Origin: JADJTT01 sp049306275
Lineage (GTDB): Bacteria; Bacteroidota; Bacteroidia; Chitinophagales; Saprospiraceae
Direction of reading: 5' to 3'
Length of the DNA: 64,000 nucleotides
Assembly (NCBI GenBank): GCA_049306275.1
Contig: JBAQQB010000197.1
Coordinates: forward strand, 124,001 to 188,000
Shown: piece by piece, positions 1 through 7,791 of the stretch
How positions within the stretch are numbered: the stretch's first letter is position 1
How the letters are laid out: every line of letters begins with the position of its first letter
Made by a program: the position numbers and the translations under genes
The notes under the pieces: model-generated
The model's input: only the letters and a program-made list of their open reading frames with translations
The model's database searches: none
Told to the model about the DNA's origin: nothing

Positions 1-1
1 C

Positions 2-661
2 TTTCAGCTCAAAGACTATCCACGGGCGCTGAGGCACTACCTCGATGTGCTGGAACAATTCGAGCCCGATCAGGATCTCTACCTCAACATCGGGCAGTGC
101 TATCTGGAAATGGGGGAACTTGAAATGGCCAAGGCTTACTTCCAAAAAGCCGTCCGCTTCGATTCCCTCAATGATGAAGTTTATTATTATCTCGGAGAAT
201 GCTTTTTCCGGGAAGGGCAATACCAGAAGGCCTCGCGCTATTACCTCAAGGCGATCGGCATCGAAGACAGGCGGGAAGAGTACTACCACGCTTTAGCGGA
301 AACCTACCTCCACCTCGACAAGCCGCAGAAAGCCCAATGGTATTTTCAGGAGGCTGTCGAGGTAGCCCCTGAAGCAGCTGCGTACTGGATACGCTATGCC
401 CAGTTCCTGCTCGATGCCGGCAAGCCCGGGGAAGCCCTGGATGTGCTCACCGAGGCCGAAGAGTACGCCGTAGGCGTAGAACTGCTCTACTGCCGCATCG
501 GTTGCCTGCTGGCCCTGGGGCGCAGGCCGGAAGCGCTCTACCTGCTCAACGAAGCCCTGGATGAAGACTACGCCAGCCACCAATACCTGTTCGAATGGAT
601 GCCGTCGCTGGCGGCAGACTCTGAGGTGCAGGCTATTATCACGACTTTCCAACCGTTTTAA
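2..661 (+). CDS. TPR-repeat protein (5' end outside window)
   Basis: The frame is open from base 2 to the TAA at 659-661, so only the C-terminal 219 residues are visible. They form about five tetratricopeptide-type helical hairpins, with recurrent G-x-Y/C-x3-G and A-x-x-Y/W-F-x-x-A positions (for example GQCYLEMGELEMAKAYFQKA and GECFFREGQYQKASRYYLKA). TPR proteins are protein-protein interaction scaffolds. No catalytic motif is visible, so the specific partner is unknown. A strong intrinsic terminator follows directly, so this is the last gene of its transcript. Confidence 0.85.
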   Translation, partial: FQLKDYPRALRHYLDVLEQFEPDQDLYLNIGQCYLEMGELEMAKAYFQKAVRFDSLNDEVYYYLGECFFREGQYQKASRYYLKAIGIEDRREEYYHALAETYLHLDKPQKAQWYFQEAVEVAPEAAAYWIRYAQFLLDAGKPGEALDVLTEAEEYAVGVELLYCRIGCLLALGRRPEALYLLNEALDEDYASHQYLFEWMPSLAADSEVQAIITTFQPF

Positions 662-706
662 CCCATAACAAATTATAATTCCTTACTCTACTGACCTATT
701 CACAGT

Positions 707-738
707 AAGCCCGGTTGTACAGCTACCGGGCTTTTTTG
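707..738 (+). terminator. Rho-independent terminator after the TPR gene
   Basis: A 9-bp perfect stem AAGCCCGGT / ACCGGGCTT (707-715 with 725-733) around a 9-nt loop runs straight into a T-tract (732-737). It lies 46 nt after the TPR stop codon. It also overlaps a TTG codon in the frame of the next gene, which argues against that upstream start. Confidence 0.85.
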
Positions 739-750
739 TATTTTCCCGCC

Positions 751-1374
751 ATGTCTTATTTCCTCAATGGCATTGGGTTGGGCCTGGCCCTGAGCATTCT
801 GGCGGGCCCCTTATTGTTTGCGCTGGTGCAGAGCAGCCTCGAGCGCGGTATGCGCGCGGGACTGGCCGTCGGCCTTGGCATTTGGGTCAGCGACCTGCTG
901 TTCATCGCCGCGAGTTACCTGGGCTTGTCGTGGCTGGTGCGCGTTACCCAATGGGCGTCTTTTGAAGTAGCCTTGGGTACGGGGGGCGGACTGTTCCTCA
1001 TTGCCGTCGGGGCTGCAACCATCTTAAAAACCGCGCCGGGACCAGAGAGCAGGCCGCTGATAGGCGAGCGCCTGGGCGGCCTGGGCTCCATGTGGCTGAA
1101 GGGTTTTTTGATCAACACGATCAATCCGTTCACCGTATTTTTCTGGACCAGCGTGGCTACCGGCCTGCTCATGGAGGAGCGTGGGGAAAGCTGGCTGTTC
1201 TACCTGGGCGTCATGCTGACGATCGTCGCGACTGACTCGTTCAAAGTCGTCGCGGCCAAAACTATCAGGCCCTTTCTGAAGCCCGGTAACCTGCTGCTCG
1301 TCAGGCGCATCTCCGGGCTGGCCCTCCTCGGCTTCGGGCTGGCGCTGATCGTGCGGGTGTGGTTTTTAAGTTAG
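751..1374 (+). CDS. LysE/RhtB family translocator
   Basis: An integral membrane protein of 207 residues with about six hydrophobic helices. The N-terminal GIGLGLALSILAGPLLFALV segment and the following basic/glycine-rich loop (LERGMRAGLAVGLG) are typical of the LysE/RhtB amino-acid or metabolite exporters; the later FLINTINPFTVFFW motif also fits. I chose the ATG at 751 because an in-frame TTG at 715 lies inside the preceding terminator hairpin. The TAG stop overlaps the stop codon of the convergent glycosyltransferase (shared bases TTAG, 1371-1374). The exported substrate cannot be told from sequence. Confidence 0.85.
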   Translation: MSYFLNGIGLGLALSILAGPLLFALVQSSLERGMRAGLAVGLGIWVSDLLFIAASYLGLSWLVRVTQWASFEVALGTGGGLFLIAVGAATILKTAPGPESRPLIGERLGGLGSMWLKGFLINTINPFTVFFWTSVATGLLMEERGESWLFYLGVMLTIVATDSFKVVAAKTIRPFLKPGNLLLVRRISGLALLGFGLALIVRVWFLS

Positions 1375-2093
1375 CTCCGCGCAAAGAGGTTGTACTTCAG
1401 AATGCAGTAAATGGCCCGGAAACCATCCCTCCACCCTATCTTTTTTCCCTCCTGGTAAGTGCGTCCGTAGTAGGAGATGCCGACTTCGAAGATGCGCACG
1501 CCCGGTACGCGCGAAATTTTTGCCGTGACTTCCGGCTCGAAGCCAAAGCGCTTTTCCTTCAGTTCCAGCTGCTGGATGAGGGGCGTGCGGAACATTTTGT
1601 AACAGGTCTCCATGTCCGTCAGGTTGAGGTTGGTCAGGGCGTTGGAGAGGAAGGTGAGGAACTTGTTGCCGATGGAATGCCAGAAAAAGAGAATCCGGTG
1701 CGGGTTGCCACCCATGAAGCGGGAGCCGTACACCACGTCGGCCCGCTCTTCGAGGATGGGTTGCAGCAGCAGGTTGTACTCCCGCGGATCGTACTCCAGG
1801 TCGGCGTCCTGTATGATCAGCACATCGCCGGTGGCCTCGCGGATGCCCGTGTGCAGGGCTGCGCCTTTGCCCATGTTCTTTTCGTGCCGCAAGTAGCGGA
1901 GGTTGGCCTCCGGATGCCGGGCCATGCAATCCCGGACGACGGCCTCTGTGTTGTCTTTGGAACAGTCGTTGACCACGATGATCTCCTTCTCCACCTGACC
2001 TGTCAATTCGACAGCCAATACCTGGCCGATGAGCCGGTCTATGGTAGCTTCTTCGTTATAAGCGGGGATCACGATGGATAAGGTAAGCGGCAT
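1371..2093 (-). CDS. Glycosyltransferase family 2, DPM1-like
   Basis: A cytosolic GT-A glycosyltransferase of 240 residues. SIVIPAYNEEATI at the N-terminus, IIVVNDCSKDNT, and the DAD metal-binding triad in IIQDADLEYDP are the GT2 hallmarks. The order of motifs, with GSRFMGG following, resembles dolichol/undecaprenyl-phosphate mannosyl- or glucosyltransferases. No C-terminal membrane segment is present. The ATG at 2093 is preferred over a TTG three codons upstream. The gene is convergent with the LysE gene and overlaps its stop codon. A role in lipid-linked sugar or envelope glycan synthesis is inferred from family. Confidence 0.88.
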   Translation of the reverse strand: MPLTLSIVIPAYNEEATIDRLIGQVLAVELTGQVEKEIIVVNDCSKDNTEAVVRDCMARHPEANLRYLRHEKNMGKGAALHTGIREATGDVLIIQDADLEYDPREYNLLLQPILEERADVVYGSRFMGGNPHRILFFWHSIGNKFLTFLSNALTNLNLTDMETCYKMFRTPLIQQLELKEKRFGFEPEVTAKISRVPGVRIFEVGISYYGRTYQEGKKIGWRDGFRAIYCILKYNLFARS

Positions 2094-2167
2094 AGAGGGC
2101 AAAGAAATTAAAATCTTGTGAAAATCGCTCTTTTTGGGCTTGCCGCAAAGTATTATTTTGGAGGCGC

Positions 2168-3091
2168 ATGGAAAAAGAAAGAATCATAGGACGTTACGTG
2201 GGCCAGCAGCGGGGCCCTTTGCTCATCTGCCTGGGAGGCATTCACGGCAATGAACCTTCGGGCGTCAGGGCAATTGAACGCTTTTTCGAATTACTGCGGC
2301 AGCATTCCATTGCCGATTTCAGGGGAGGGGTGCTGGGCCTGCGCGGCAACCTGCAGGCGCTGGAAAAGGGCGCCCGCTTCCTGGAAAAAGACCTCAACCG
2401 CATCATGACGCCCTGGATGAGCGAGCAGGTGAGAAGCGCGCCATTGGAATCGCTTAGCGCTGAGTATCGTGAACTGCGCGAGTTGCTCGACCTCATCGAC
2501 TCGGAAATTGACCGGACCAATCCCGAAACGCTGGCACTGGTCGACCTGCACACCACTTCGGCCGATGGCGGCATTTTTTCCATTCCCGACGGCAGCCCGG
2601 AGAGCATTGCCCTGGCGAGGCATTTCCATGTGCCCATCGTACTGGGTATGTCGGGCGGACTGGACGGGACTTCCCTCTCTTTCTTTTCTCCCCAATACCG
2701 CGATATTCCCACCCGGGTAGCGGCTTTCGAGGCGGGGCAAAACGAGGACCCCGCTTCTGAGCTTCGTTCTGCCGCCGCTATCGTCAATGCCTTGAAAGCC
2801 ATTGGTTGCATCGGACCTGAGGAACTGCCCAATCCTTACGAACAATTGCTCCGGGATGCGGCGGCGGGGCTCCCGCATGTATCGGAGCTGGTAGAGGTGC
2901 ACCTCATCCAGCCCGGCGACGGCTTTGCGATGCGGCCGGGGTACCGGAATTTTCAACAAGTGAAGAAAGGGGAACATCTCGCCGACGACTACAAAGGGCC
3001 CATCAACTCCTCTATCGATGGGCTGGTGCTCATGCCATTGTATCAATCGCAGGGGAGCAATGGCTTTTTTCTGGTACGGGAAGTTAACTGA
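2168..3091 (+). CDS. Succinylglutamate desuccinylase/aspartoacylase-family deacylase
   Basis: A zinc-dependent M14-like amidohydrolase of 307 residues. GGIHGNEPSG carries the HxxE zinc ligands, DLNR and GNLQAL match the conserved second block, and DLHTTSADGG supplies the third zinc ligand. The C-terminal part (from about 230) is a small beta domain of the AstE/AspA type. Family members cleave N-acyl groups from amino acids or related amides; the actual substrate is not evident. GGAGG precedes the ATG by only 3 nt. The stop abuts, with no gap, the stop of the convergent gene at 3092. Confidence 0.85.
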   Translation: MEKERIIGRYVGQQRGPLLICLGGIHGNEPSGVRAIERFFELLRQHSIADFRGGVLGLRGNLQALEKGARFLEKDLNRIMTPWMSEQVRSAPLESLSAEYRELRELLDLIDSEIDRTNPETLALVDLHTTSADGGIFSIPDGSPESIALARHFHVPIVLGMSGGLDGTSLSFFSPQYRDIPTRVAAFEAGQNEDPASELRSAAAIVNALKAIGCIGPEELPNPYEQLLRDAAAGLPHVSELVEVHLIQPGDGFAMRPGYRNFQQVKKGEHLADDYKGPINSSIDGLVLMPLYQSQGSNGFFLVREVN

Positions 3092-3574
3092 TCACTCCTT
3101 CGTCAGGCAGTCGACCAGGGTTTTCAGGCCGATGAAGATAGGTTCGCGGCCTTCTTTGGTGAGTTTCCAGTCATCGTCTTCACCGTCGTCGATGGTGAGG
3201 GAGTCTTCGATGAAGGCCAGGAGGTCTTCCTGGTTTGTATTTTCGAAAAATGGATCGAGGCGGTCGCGGAAGCGCGGCGAGGTCTCTTCGTTGAAAATTT
3301 CCCAGTTGGCCTCCTCAAAATCGTCGAGGGTTTGCTGGTCGATGGGCTCCGTCACAGGGCGCACCTGATTGACGGCTTTCCAGATCACAGCAGCCAGGTA
3401 GAGCAGGTAGGGCTTTTCTTCTTCCGTGAGCACGTCGAAGGTTTCCGACAGCAGGAAGCCCAGGATGAGCGGCTGGTGTTCCTCCCAATATTGAATGACC
3501 TCCTCTGCGGTCCATTTCCCTGCTTCAAAATCGTCGAGCACGGAGTCGATGATGGGTTCGATGACGGGTTGCAC
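3092..3574 (-). CDS. Hypothetical acidic protein, cutC-linked
   Basis: 160 residues, strongly acidic, with no signal peptide or membrane helix, so probably cytosolic. It holds two related segments, VLDDFEAGKWTAEEVIQYW (near 12) and TLDDFEEANWEIFNEE (near 82), which suggests an internal duplication of a helical unit. I do not recognise a family. It starts 8 nt after the stop of cutC on the same strand, so the two are probably co-transcribed. Confidence 0.7.
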   Translation of the reverse strand: MQPVIEPIIDSVLDDFEAGKWTAEEVIQYWEEHQPLILGFLLSETFDVLTEEEKPYLLYLAAVIWKAVNQVRPVTEPIDQQTLDDFEEANWEIFNEETSPRFRDRLDPFFENTNQEDLLAFIEDSLTIDDGEDDDWKLTKEGREPIFIGLKTLVDCLTKE

Positions 3575-3582
3575 GCTGAGAT

Positions 3583-4218
3583 TTATTTGACTTCAAAGGT
3601 AAGGCTTTTTACGATCCTTTTCCCATGATACTCCCTGGCCCCGGTGGCCTTTCCCACCTCTTCCAGGTTTTCCCAGGTCACCTTGCCCGCTACGAGGATG
3701 ACGAAGCGGTCTCCGGCGGCCCGGATCATCTCGCGCAGCAAGGGTGCGCCTTCCAGAGCGGTGGCTTGTTTGCCGCTTGTGAGGATATGGGTGATGTTGG
3801 CGATTGGCCGCAGGGATTCCAGTTCGGCCAGCGGGTCGGGGCTCAGGTCGATGGCTTTGTGGATGGTGACGGTCATGGGCTCGGCGGCGGAGGCAAGGCG
3901 GCGGAGGGTGGCAATGTCGAGCGCACCGGAGGGCAGGCTGGCGCCGGTCACGATCTCGCGCACGCCGGCTTTTTTGCACCAGTGTATCTCTCGCTCCATT
4001 TCCTGTATTTCTTCTTCAGAAAAAATGAAATCGCCTTCCCTGGGCCGAATCATTATTTTTACCGGAATTTTTAATTGCCGGAGGGCCTGGAGGATGATGC
4101 CGCGATCCGGGCTCAGGCCGTCGAGGTCGAGGCGGGAGCAGAGTTCGATGCGGTGGGCGCCGCCGGCTTCTGCCAGCAGGGCCTGGAAGAGGGAGTCGGC
4201 GCAGGCTTCGAGGAGCAT
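3583..4218 (-). CDS. cutC: CutC family protein (copper homeostasis)
   Basis: A 211-residue TIM-barrel protein with the CutC signatures IELCSRLDLDGLSPDRG near residue 24, IMIRPREGDF near 55 and TIHKAIDL near 117. CutC was linked to copper tolerance, but its biochemical role is unsettled. The protein is somewhat shorter than the usual 240-250 residues, mostly in inter-strand loops. It is first in a probable two-gene unit with the acidic hypothetical protein, and divergent from the S15 hydrolase across a gap that holds a heptamer inverted repeat. Confidence 0.88.
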   Translation of the reverse strand: MLLEACADSLFQALLAEAGGAHRIELCSRLDLDGLSPDRGIILQALRQLKIPVKIMIRPREGDFIFSEEEIQEMEREIHWCKKAGVREIVTGASLPSGALDIATLRRLASAAEPMTVTIHKAIDLSPDPLAELESLRPIANITHILTSGKQATALEGAPLLREMIRAAGDRFVILVAGKVTWENLEEVGKATGAREYHGKRIVKSLTFEVK

Positions 4219-4263
4219 GATTTGATTAAGTATTGTAACAAAATTTCTTCATAAGGGAAGGTT

Positions 4264-4320
4264 CGTTTATCGTTTATCGTTGAGCGTTTACGTAAACGAT
4301 AAACGCTCGACGATAAACGA
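4264..4320. repeat. Inverted array of TAAACGA heptamers
   Basis: Two head-to-head arrays of 7-bp units: TCGTTTA, TCGTTTA, TCGTTGA, GCGTTTA (4263-4290) face TAAACGA, TAAACGC, TCGACGA, TAAACGA (4293-4320). Bases 4270-4290 pair with 4300-4320 as a 21-bp stem with one mismatch and a 9-nt loop. It fills the divergent gap between cutC and the S15 hydrolase. The same units recur at 25933-25960 and 62543-62556. Confidence 0.85.
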
Positions 4321-4368
4321 TTATAGTAGATCAGATAATTCTTTGGTCGTTTGGTAAAAATAGGGGTT

Positions 4369-6186
4369 ATGAAGCGATTTATCTTTTTTTTGGCCTTGAT
4401 TTCTGTGGCTTTTGGCGCTTGTGCGAAGCAGCAGGAAAATGGGTATGTGAGGGCTCACTTTCAAAAAATTGAGACCTACATACCGATGCGCGACGGGGTG
4501 CGGTTGTTTACGACCATTTATGTGCCGAAAGATACCACGGTGCAATACCCCATTCTGATGACGCGCACGCCCTATTCCGTGGCGCCGTATGGGGAGGGCA
4601 ACTATCCCTCCTCTGTGGGCCCCTCGCGGCTGCTGATGGAGGAGGGGTACATCTTCGTCTACCAGGACGTGCGGGGGCGGTGGATGTCGGAGGGTATTTT
4701 CGACGAAATGTGCCCCATGGAAAAGGACATCGACGAATCGACGGATACCTACGACACGATCGAATGGCTGCTGGCTAACCTGCGCCACCACAACGGCCGG
4801 GTGGGGATGTGGGGCATCAGCTATCCGGGTTTCTACGTCTCGGCGGGCATGCTGAGCGGGCACCCTGCACTGAAGGCCTCTTCGCCGCAGGCGCCCATCG
4901 CCGACCTTTGGCGCGACGATGCCTTCCACTACGGCGTTTTCCTCATTCCCCACAATTTCAACTTCTATCCCTATTTCACCAACCGCACCGGCGGGCAGCC
5001 GACGCAGGAGCGGCCGAAGGGGTTCCGGCACGGCACCAACGACGGGTATAAGTATTTTCTCGAAATGGGTCCCCTGAAAAACTCCCTCCAATCGGAAGCC
5101 CACGCCGATGACCCTTACTGGAAGGCCAATCTGGAACATCCCGCTTTCGACGCTCACTGGCAGGCCCGCAACATCCTGCCCCACCTGAAGGGCATCCGGC
5201 ACGCGGTGCTGGTGGCGGGCGGCTGGTACGATGCAGAGGACCTGCATGGCACATTCAAAACCTACCAGGCCATCGAGCAAAACAACCCCGGCATTGACAA
5301 CTTCTTTGTGGTCGGACCCTGGTCGCACGGCGGCTGGGCCTGGGAAGGCGGCGACAAGTTGGGAAATGTTTCTTTCGGAGAAAAAACATCCAGGGCCTTT
5401 CAGCAGATGGAGATGGAGTTTTTCAACCATTACCTCAAAGGTGAAGGAGATGGCAAATTTCCGGAAGCCCGGATGTTCGAGACCGGCGCCAATCGCTGGC
5501 GCAGCTTCGATCAATGGCCTCCGGCGGCGGCGAAGGAGGAACTTCTCTTCTTTCAACCCGGCGGAGGGCTCACGATCGGCAAGGCGCCCCGGAAAAAATC
5601 GTCGTACAGCGAGTACGTCTCCGACCCCCACAACCCCGTGCCCTCAACGGGCTATCCTCACATCGGCATGCCGCCGGCCTACATGACCGACGACCAGCGC
5701 TTCGCCGCCGAACGGCCCGATGTGCTCGTGTTCCTAACGGAAGTACTAAAGGAGCCCATCACCCTTGCAGGCAATATCCTGGCCCACCTGGAAGTATCGA
5801 CCACCGGCACAGACGCGGATTGGGTGGTGAAGGTGATTGACGTCTATCCGGACAAGGGCGGTAAATTGTCAGGTTATCAGCAAATGGTGCGCAGCGAGTT
5901 TTTCCGCATGCGCTACCGCAACAGTTTTGAATTTCCGGAACCCGCGGAACCGGAGCGGGTTTACGGGCTTGATTTTGAATTGCAAGACGTGCTGCACACC
6001 TTTCAGAAAGGGCACCGCATCATGGTGCAGGTGCAGAGCAGCTTTTTCCCGATCGCCGACCGCAATCCGCAACAATATGTGCCCAATATCTTTTACGCCG
6101 AACCCGGCGATTTTCAGAAAGCCACTCACCAAATATACCACGAGGCGGAGCATGCGAGCCACCTGAAGGTGCGATTGTTGGAGTGA
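4369..6186 (+). CDS. CocE/NonD (S15) family alpha/beta hydrolase, secreted
   Basis: 605 residues with an N-terminal export signal ending FGACAKQ, possibly a lipoprotein (Cys near 18). The catalytic triad is visible: Ser151 in GISYPG, Asp288 in GGWYDAED and His320 in GPWSHGGW. The C-terminal jelly-roll domain typical of X-Pro dipeptidyl peptidase and cocaine esterase follows (from about 420). Family members hydrolyse peptides, beta-lactams or esters; glutaryl-7-ACA acylase-like and X-Pro peptidase activities are both possible. The start is the ATG at 4369, not the in-frame TTG at 4351, because it begins the signal peptide. Confidence 0.88.
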   Translation: MKRFIFFLALISVAFGACAKQQENGYVRAHFQKIETYIPMRDGVRLFTTIYVPKDTTVQYPILMTRTPYSVAPYGEGNYPSSVGPSRLLMEEGYIFVYQDVRGRWMSEGIFDEMCPMEKDIDESTDTYDTIEWLLANLRHHNGRVGMWGISYPGFYVSAGMLSGHPALKASSPQAPIADLWRDDAFHYGVFLIPHNFNFYPYFTNRTGGQPTQERPKGFRHGTNDGYKYFLEMGPLKNSLQSEAHADDPYWKANLEHPAFDAHWQARNILPHLKGIRHAVLVAGGWYDAEDLHGTFKTYQAIEQNNPGIDNFFVVGPWSHGGWAWEGGDKLGNVSFGEKTSRAFQQMEMEFFNHYLKGEGDGKFPEARMFETGANRWRSFDQWPPAAAKEELLFFQPGGGLTIGKAPRKKSSYSEYVSDPHNPVPSTGYPHIGMPPAYMTDDQRFAAERPDVLVFLTEVLKEPITLAGNILAHLEVSTTGTDADWVVKVIDVYPDKGGKLSGYQQMVRSEFFRMRYRNSFEFPEPAEPERVYGLDFELQDVLHTFQKGHRIMVQVQSSFFPIADRNPQQYVPNIFYAEPGDFQKATHQIYHEAEHASHLKVRLLE

Positions 6187-6302
6187 AATACGTTCCTGTC
6201 GGCACTACGACATGTTATGAAGTCGTTAAGATGTTGCGGATCAACAGTAATAGCTTTACTTTCGTGGCTCATTATTTTCCATGAACCAAAACCGTTACAA
6301 TT

Positions 6303-7184
6303 ATGAGAAAATTTTTGTTGGCATTGATGGTATTAACCACCCTGGGCTCCTGTGTCGGAAAAAAGAAATACACGGAATTGCAGGTGCGGTATGAAGAACT
6401 CGCGGCAGCCCTGAAGCAGACCAGCCAGTCGGTGAAGGATTGCCAGCAGCAGAACGACAGTTTGCGCAACGTGCTCAAAGCCCGTGAAAATGAGCTTGCG
6501 CTGGAGAAAAAGCAGTCAGGCTCCCTCCAGGAGCAGATTGACCTGCTCAAAAAAACCAATACCAACCTGCTCGACCGCTTGTCGGACCTTTCTGTCGTCA
6601 GTAAGGCCGGGGCCGAGAGCATCCAGAAATCGCTGGAGGCTATCAACGAGCAAGGCAAGTACATCAAGGACCTGACGTCCAATATCCAGCGCAAGGACTC
6701 GCTCAACCTGGCCCTCGTCACCACCCTGAAGCGCTCGCTCGACAATGTGGACGACGAGGACGTGCAAATCCAGGTCAAAGGCAGCGCAGTGCTGATCTCG
6801 ATCTCCGACAAGATGCTGTTCAAATCGGGCAGCGCGGAAATCAGCAACAAGGCGGGCACGGTGCTGGCAAAAGTGGCCAAGATCATCAACGACCAGAAAG
6901 AGCTTAGCGTGCTGGTGGAAGGCCACACCGACAACGTGCCGATCAGCAACAACTGTATCGCCGACAACTGGGACCTCAGCGCCAAGCGGGCCACCGCCAT
7001 CGTGCGCACCCTCCAGAAAGACTACAAAGTGGACCCCGCCCGCATGACCGCCGGCGGCCGCAGCGAATATGTGCCTAAAGCATCCAATGAAACTGCTGAG
7101 GGCCGCAGCGTCAACCGCCGCACGGAGATTATCCTGACGCCGAGGCTGGATCAGTTTTTTGAGCTGATGGCGCCGAAGGAGTAG
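6303..7184 (+). CDS. OmpA-family lipoprotein with coiled coil
   Basis: 293 residues: a lipoprotein signal with lipobox LGSC (Cys17), a long coiled coil (about 22-150) and a C-terminal OmpA/MotB peptidoglycan-binding domain. The domain shows MLFKSGSAEIS, VEGHTDNVPI and the NRRTEI motif (about 260-268). The predicted role is an outer-membrane lipoprotein that tethers the membrane to peptidoglycan. The gene stands alone. Its stop is followed within 7 nt by a 104-nt hairpin made of octamer repeats, shared with the convergent gene. Confidence 0.9.
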   Translation: MRKFLLALMVLTTLGSCVGKKKYTELQVRYEELAAALKQTSQSVKDCQQQNDSLRNVLKARENELALEKKQSGSLQEQIDLLKKTNTNLLDRLSDLSVVSKAGAESIQKSLEAINEQGKYIKDLTSNIQRKDSLNLALVTTLKRSLDNVDDEDVQIQVKGSAVLISISDKMLFKSGSAEISNKAGTVLAKVAKIINDQKELSVLVEGHTDNVPISNNCIADNWDLSAKRATAIVRTLQKDYKVDPARMTAGGRSEYVPKASNETAEGRSVNRRTEIILTPRLDQFFELMAPKE

Positions 7185-7190
7185 TGGAAT

Positions 7191-7294
7191 GGTGAAAGAG
7201 TGAAAAAGTGAAAAAGTGAAAGAGAAGCAAATTGGCTTTGCCAATTTGGCCTTTCTTTACCTTTTTCACTTTTTCACTTTTTCACTCTTTCACC
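7191..7294. repeat. 104-nt hairpin of GTGAAARA octamer arrays
   Basis: The left arm 7191-7224 and right arm 7261-7294 are 34-nt inverted repeats with one mismatch, each holding four GTGAAAAA/GTGAAAGA units. An inner stem CAAATTGGC / GCCAATTTG with a TTT loop lies between them. The right arm extends into the minus-strand gene that ends at 7282 and supplies its last codons and TGA stop. It may act as a bidirectional terminator between the convergent genes. Confidence 0.85.
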
Positions 7295-7734
7295 AAAGTA
7301 AAAGTCAACTTATAGCTCACTTGCTTCGCTTCATCATTCGAGTACGTGCTCCACACCTGGCGGTTGGGCTTGTTCTCGTCGATGGTGTAGGCCAGATCGC
7401 ACTGGATGCAATCGCCGCCCAGAAGGATGACGCGCCGGGCGTCTTCGTCCACTTTCACGACTTCTTGTCCTGAGAAAGTCTGTCCGTTTTCGACATAGGT
7501 GTAGGTGAGGTCCAGCAGGTTTTCCAGCTCCAGATCGCCGAAAGTAGAGGTGACCATGGAGAAAGTACCCGCGTCCCTCTCATCCGACAGCACCTCGATC
7601 GTGCCGTCCCAGCTGATTTCCAGCCGCACGAGGCTCTCTATGTTCCAATCGCCCTCCAACCGGTTGAGGTAGCGGTCTTCTTTGGAGCAGGAAAACAGAG
7701 ACAGGATGGGGAGCAGCAATAGCAGGTATTTCAT
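7282..7734 (-). CDS. Small lipocalin-like lipoprotein
   Basis: 150 residues with a lipoprotein signal (Cys16 in LFSCSKED). The start of the mature part, LEGDWNIESL, resembles the first strand of bacterial lipocalin-like domains, where a G-x-W motif opens the barrel; this is weak evidence. Two cysteines (GGDCIQCDL, near 107-110) are close together. The final codons GTG AAA GAG TGA are formed by an octamer repeat. It lies downstream of the outer-membrane protein gene on the same strand, 51 nt away. Confidence 0.7.
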   Translation of the reverse strand: MKYLLLLLPILSLFSCSKEDRYLNRLEGDWNIESLVRLEISWDGTIEVLSDERDAGTFSMVTSTFGDLELENLLDLTYTYVENGQTFSGQEVVKVDEDARRVILLGGDCIQCDLAYTIDENKPNRQVWSTYSNDEAKQVSYKLTFTLVKE

Positions 7735-7738
7735 GGAG

Positions 7739-7766
7739 TTTTCAGTTTTCAGTTTTTAATTTTCAG
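7739..7766. repeat. TTTTCAG heptamer array
   Basis: Four contiguous 7-mers TTTTCAG, TTTTCAG, TTTTTAA, TTTTCAG start 4 nt upstream of the lipoprotein start codon at 7734 (minus strand). The third unit is the variant. The same units in opposite orientation occur at 17203-17254 after icmF. Confidence 0.8.
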
Positions 7767-7770
7767 TCTT

Positions 7771-7791
7771 TTCTCCCTTCACCCTTCACTC
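7771..7791. repeat. GTGAAGG heptamer array overlapping a stop codon
   Basis: Three 7-mers on the plus strand, TTCTCCC, TTCACCC, TTCACTC (reverse complement GAGTGAA GGGTGAA GGGAGAA). The TGA stop of the outer-membrane protein gene (7786-7788, minus strand) is inside the last unit. It belongs to the same family as the arrays at 15564-15636 and 33334-33361. Confidence 0.75.

Noticed and set aside
2133..2160. Promoter TTTG/TTATTTTG ahead of the AstE-like gene
   Set aside because: Spacing is 16 nt, the -7 box has a mismatch, and it would leave almost no room before the ATG.
4321..5631. 436-residue minus-strand frame across the S15 hydrolase
   Set aside because: It is a shadow of the plus-strand gene, whose catalytic triad is intact; the opposite frame has no signal, domain or motif.
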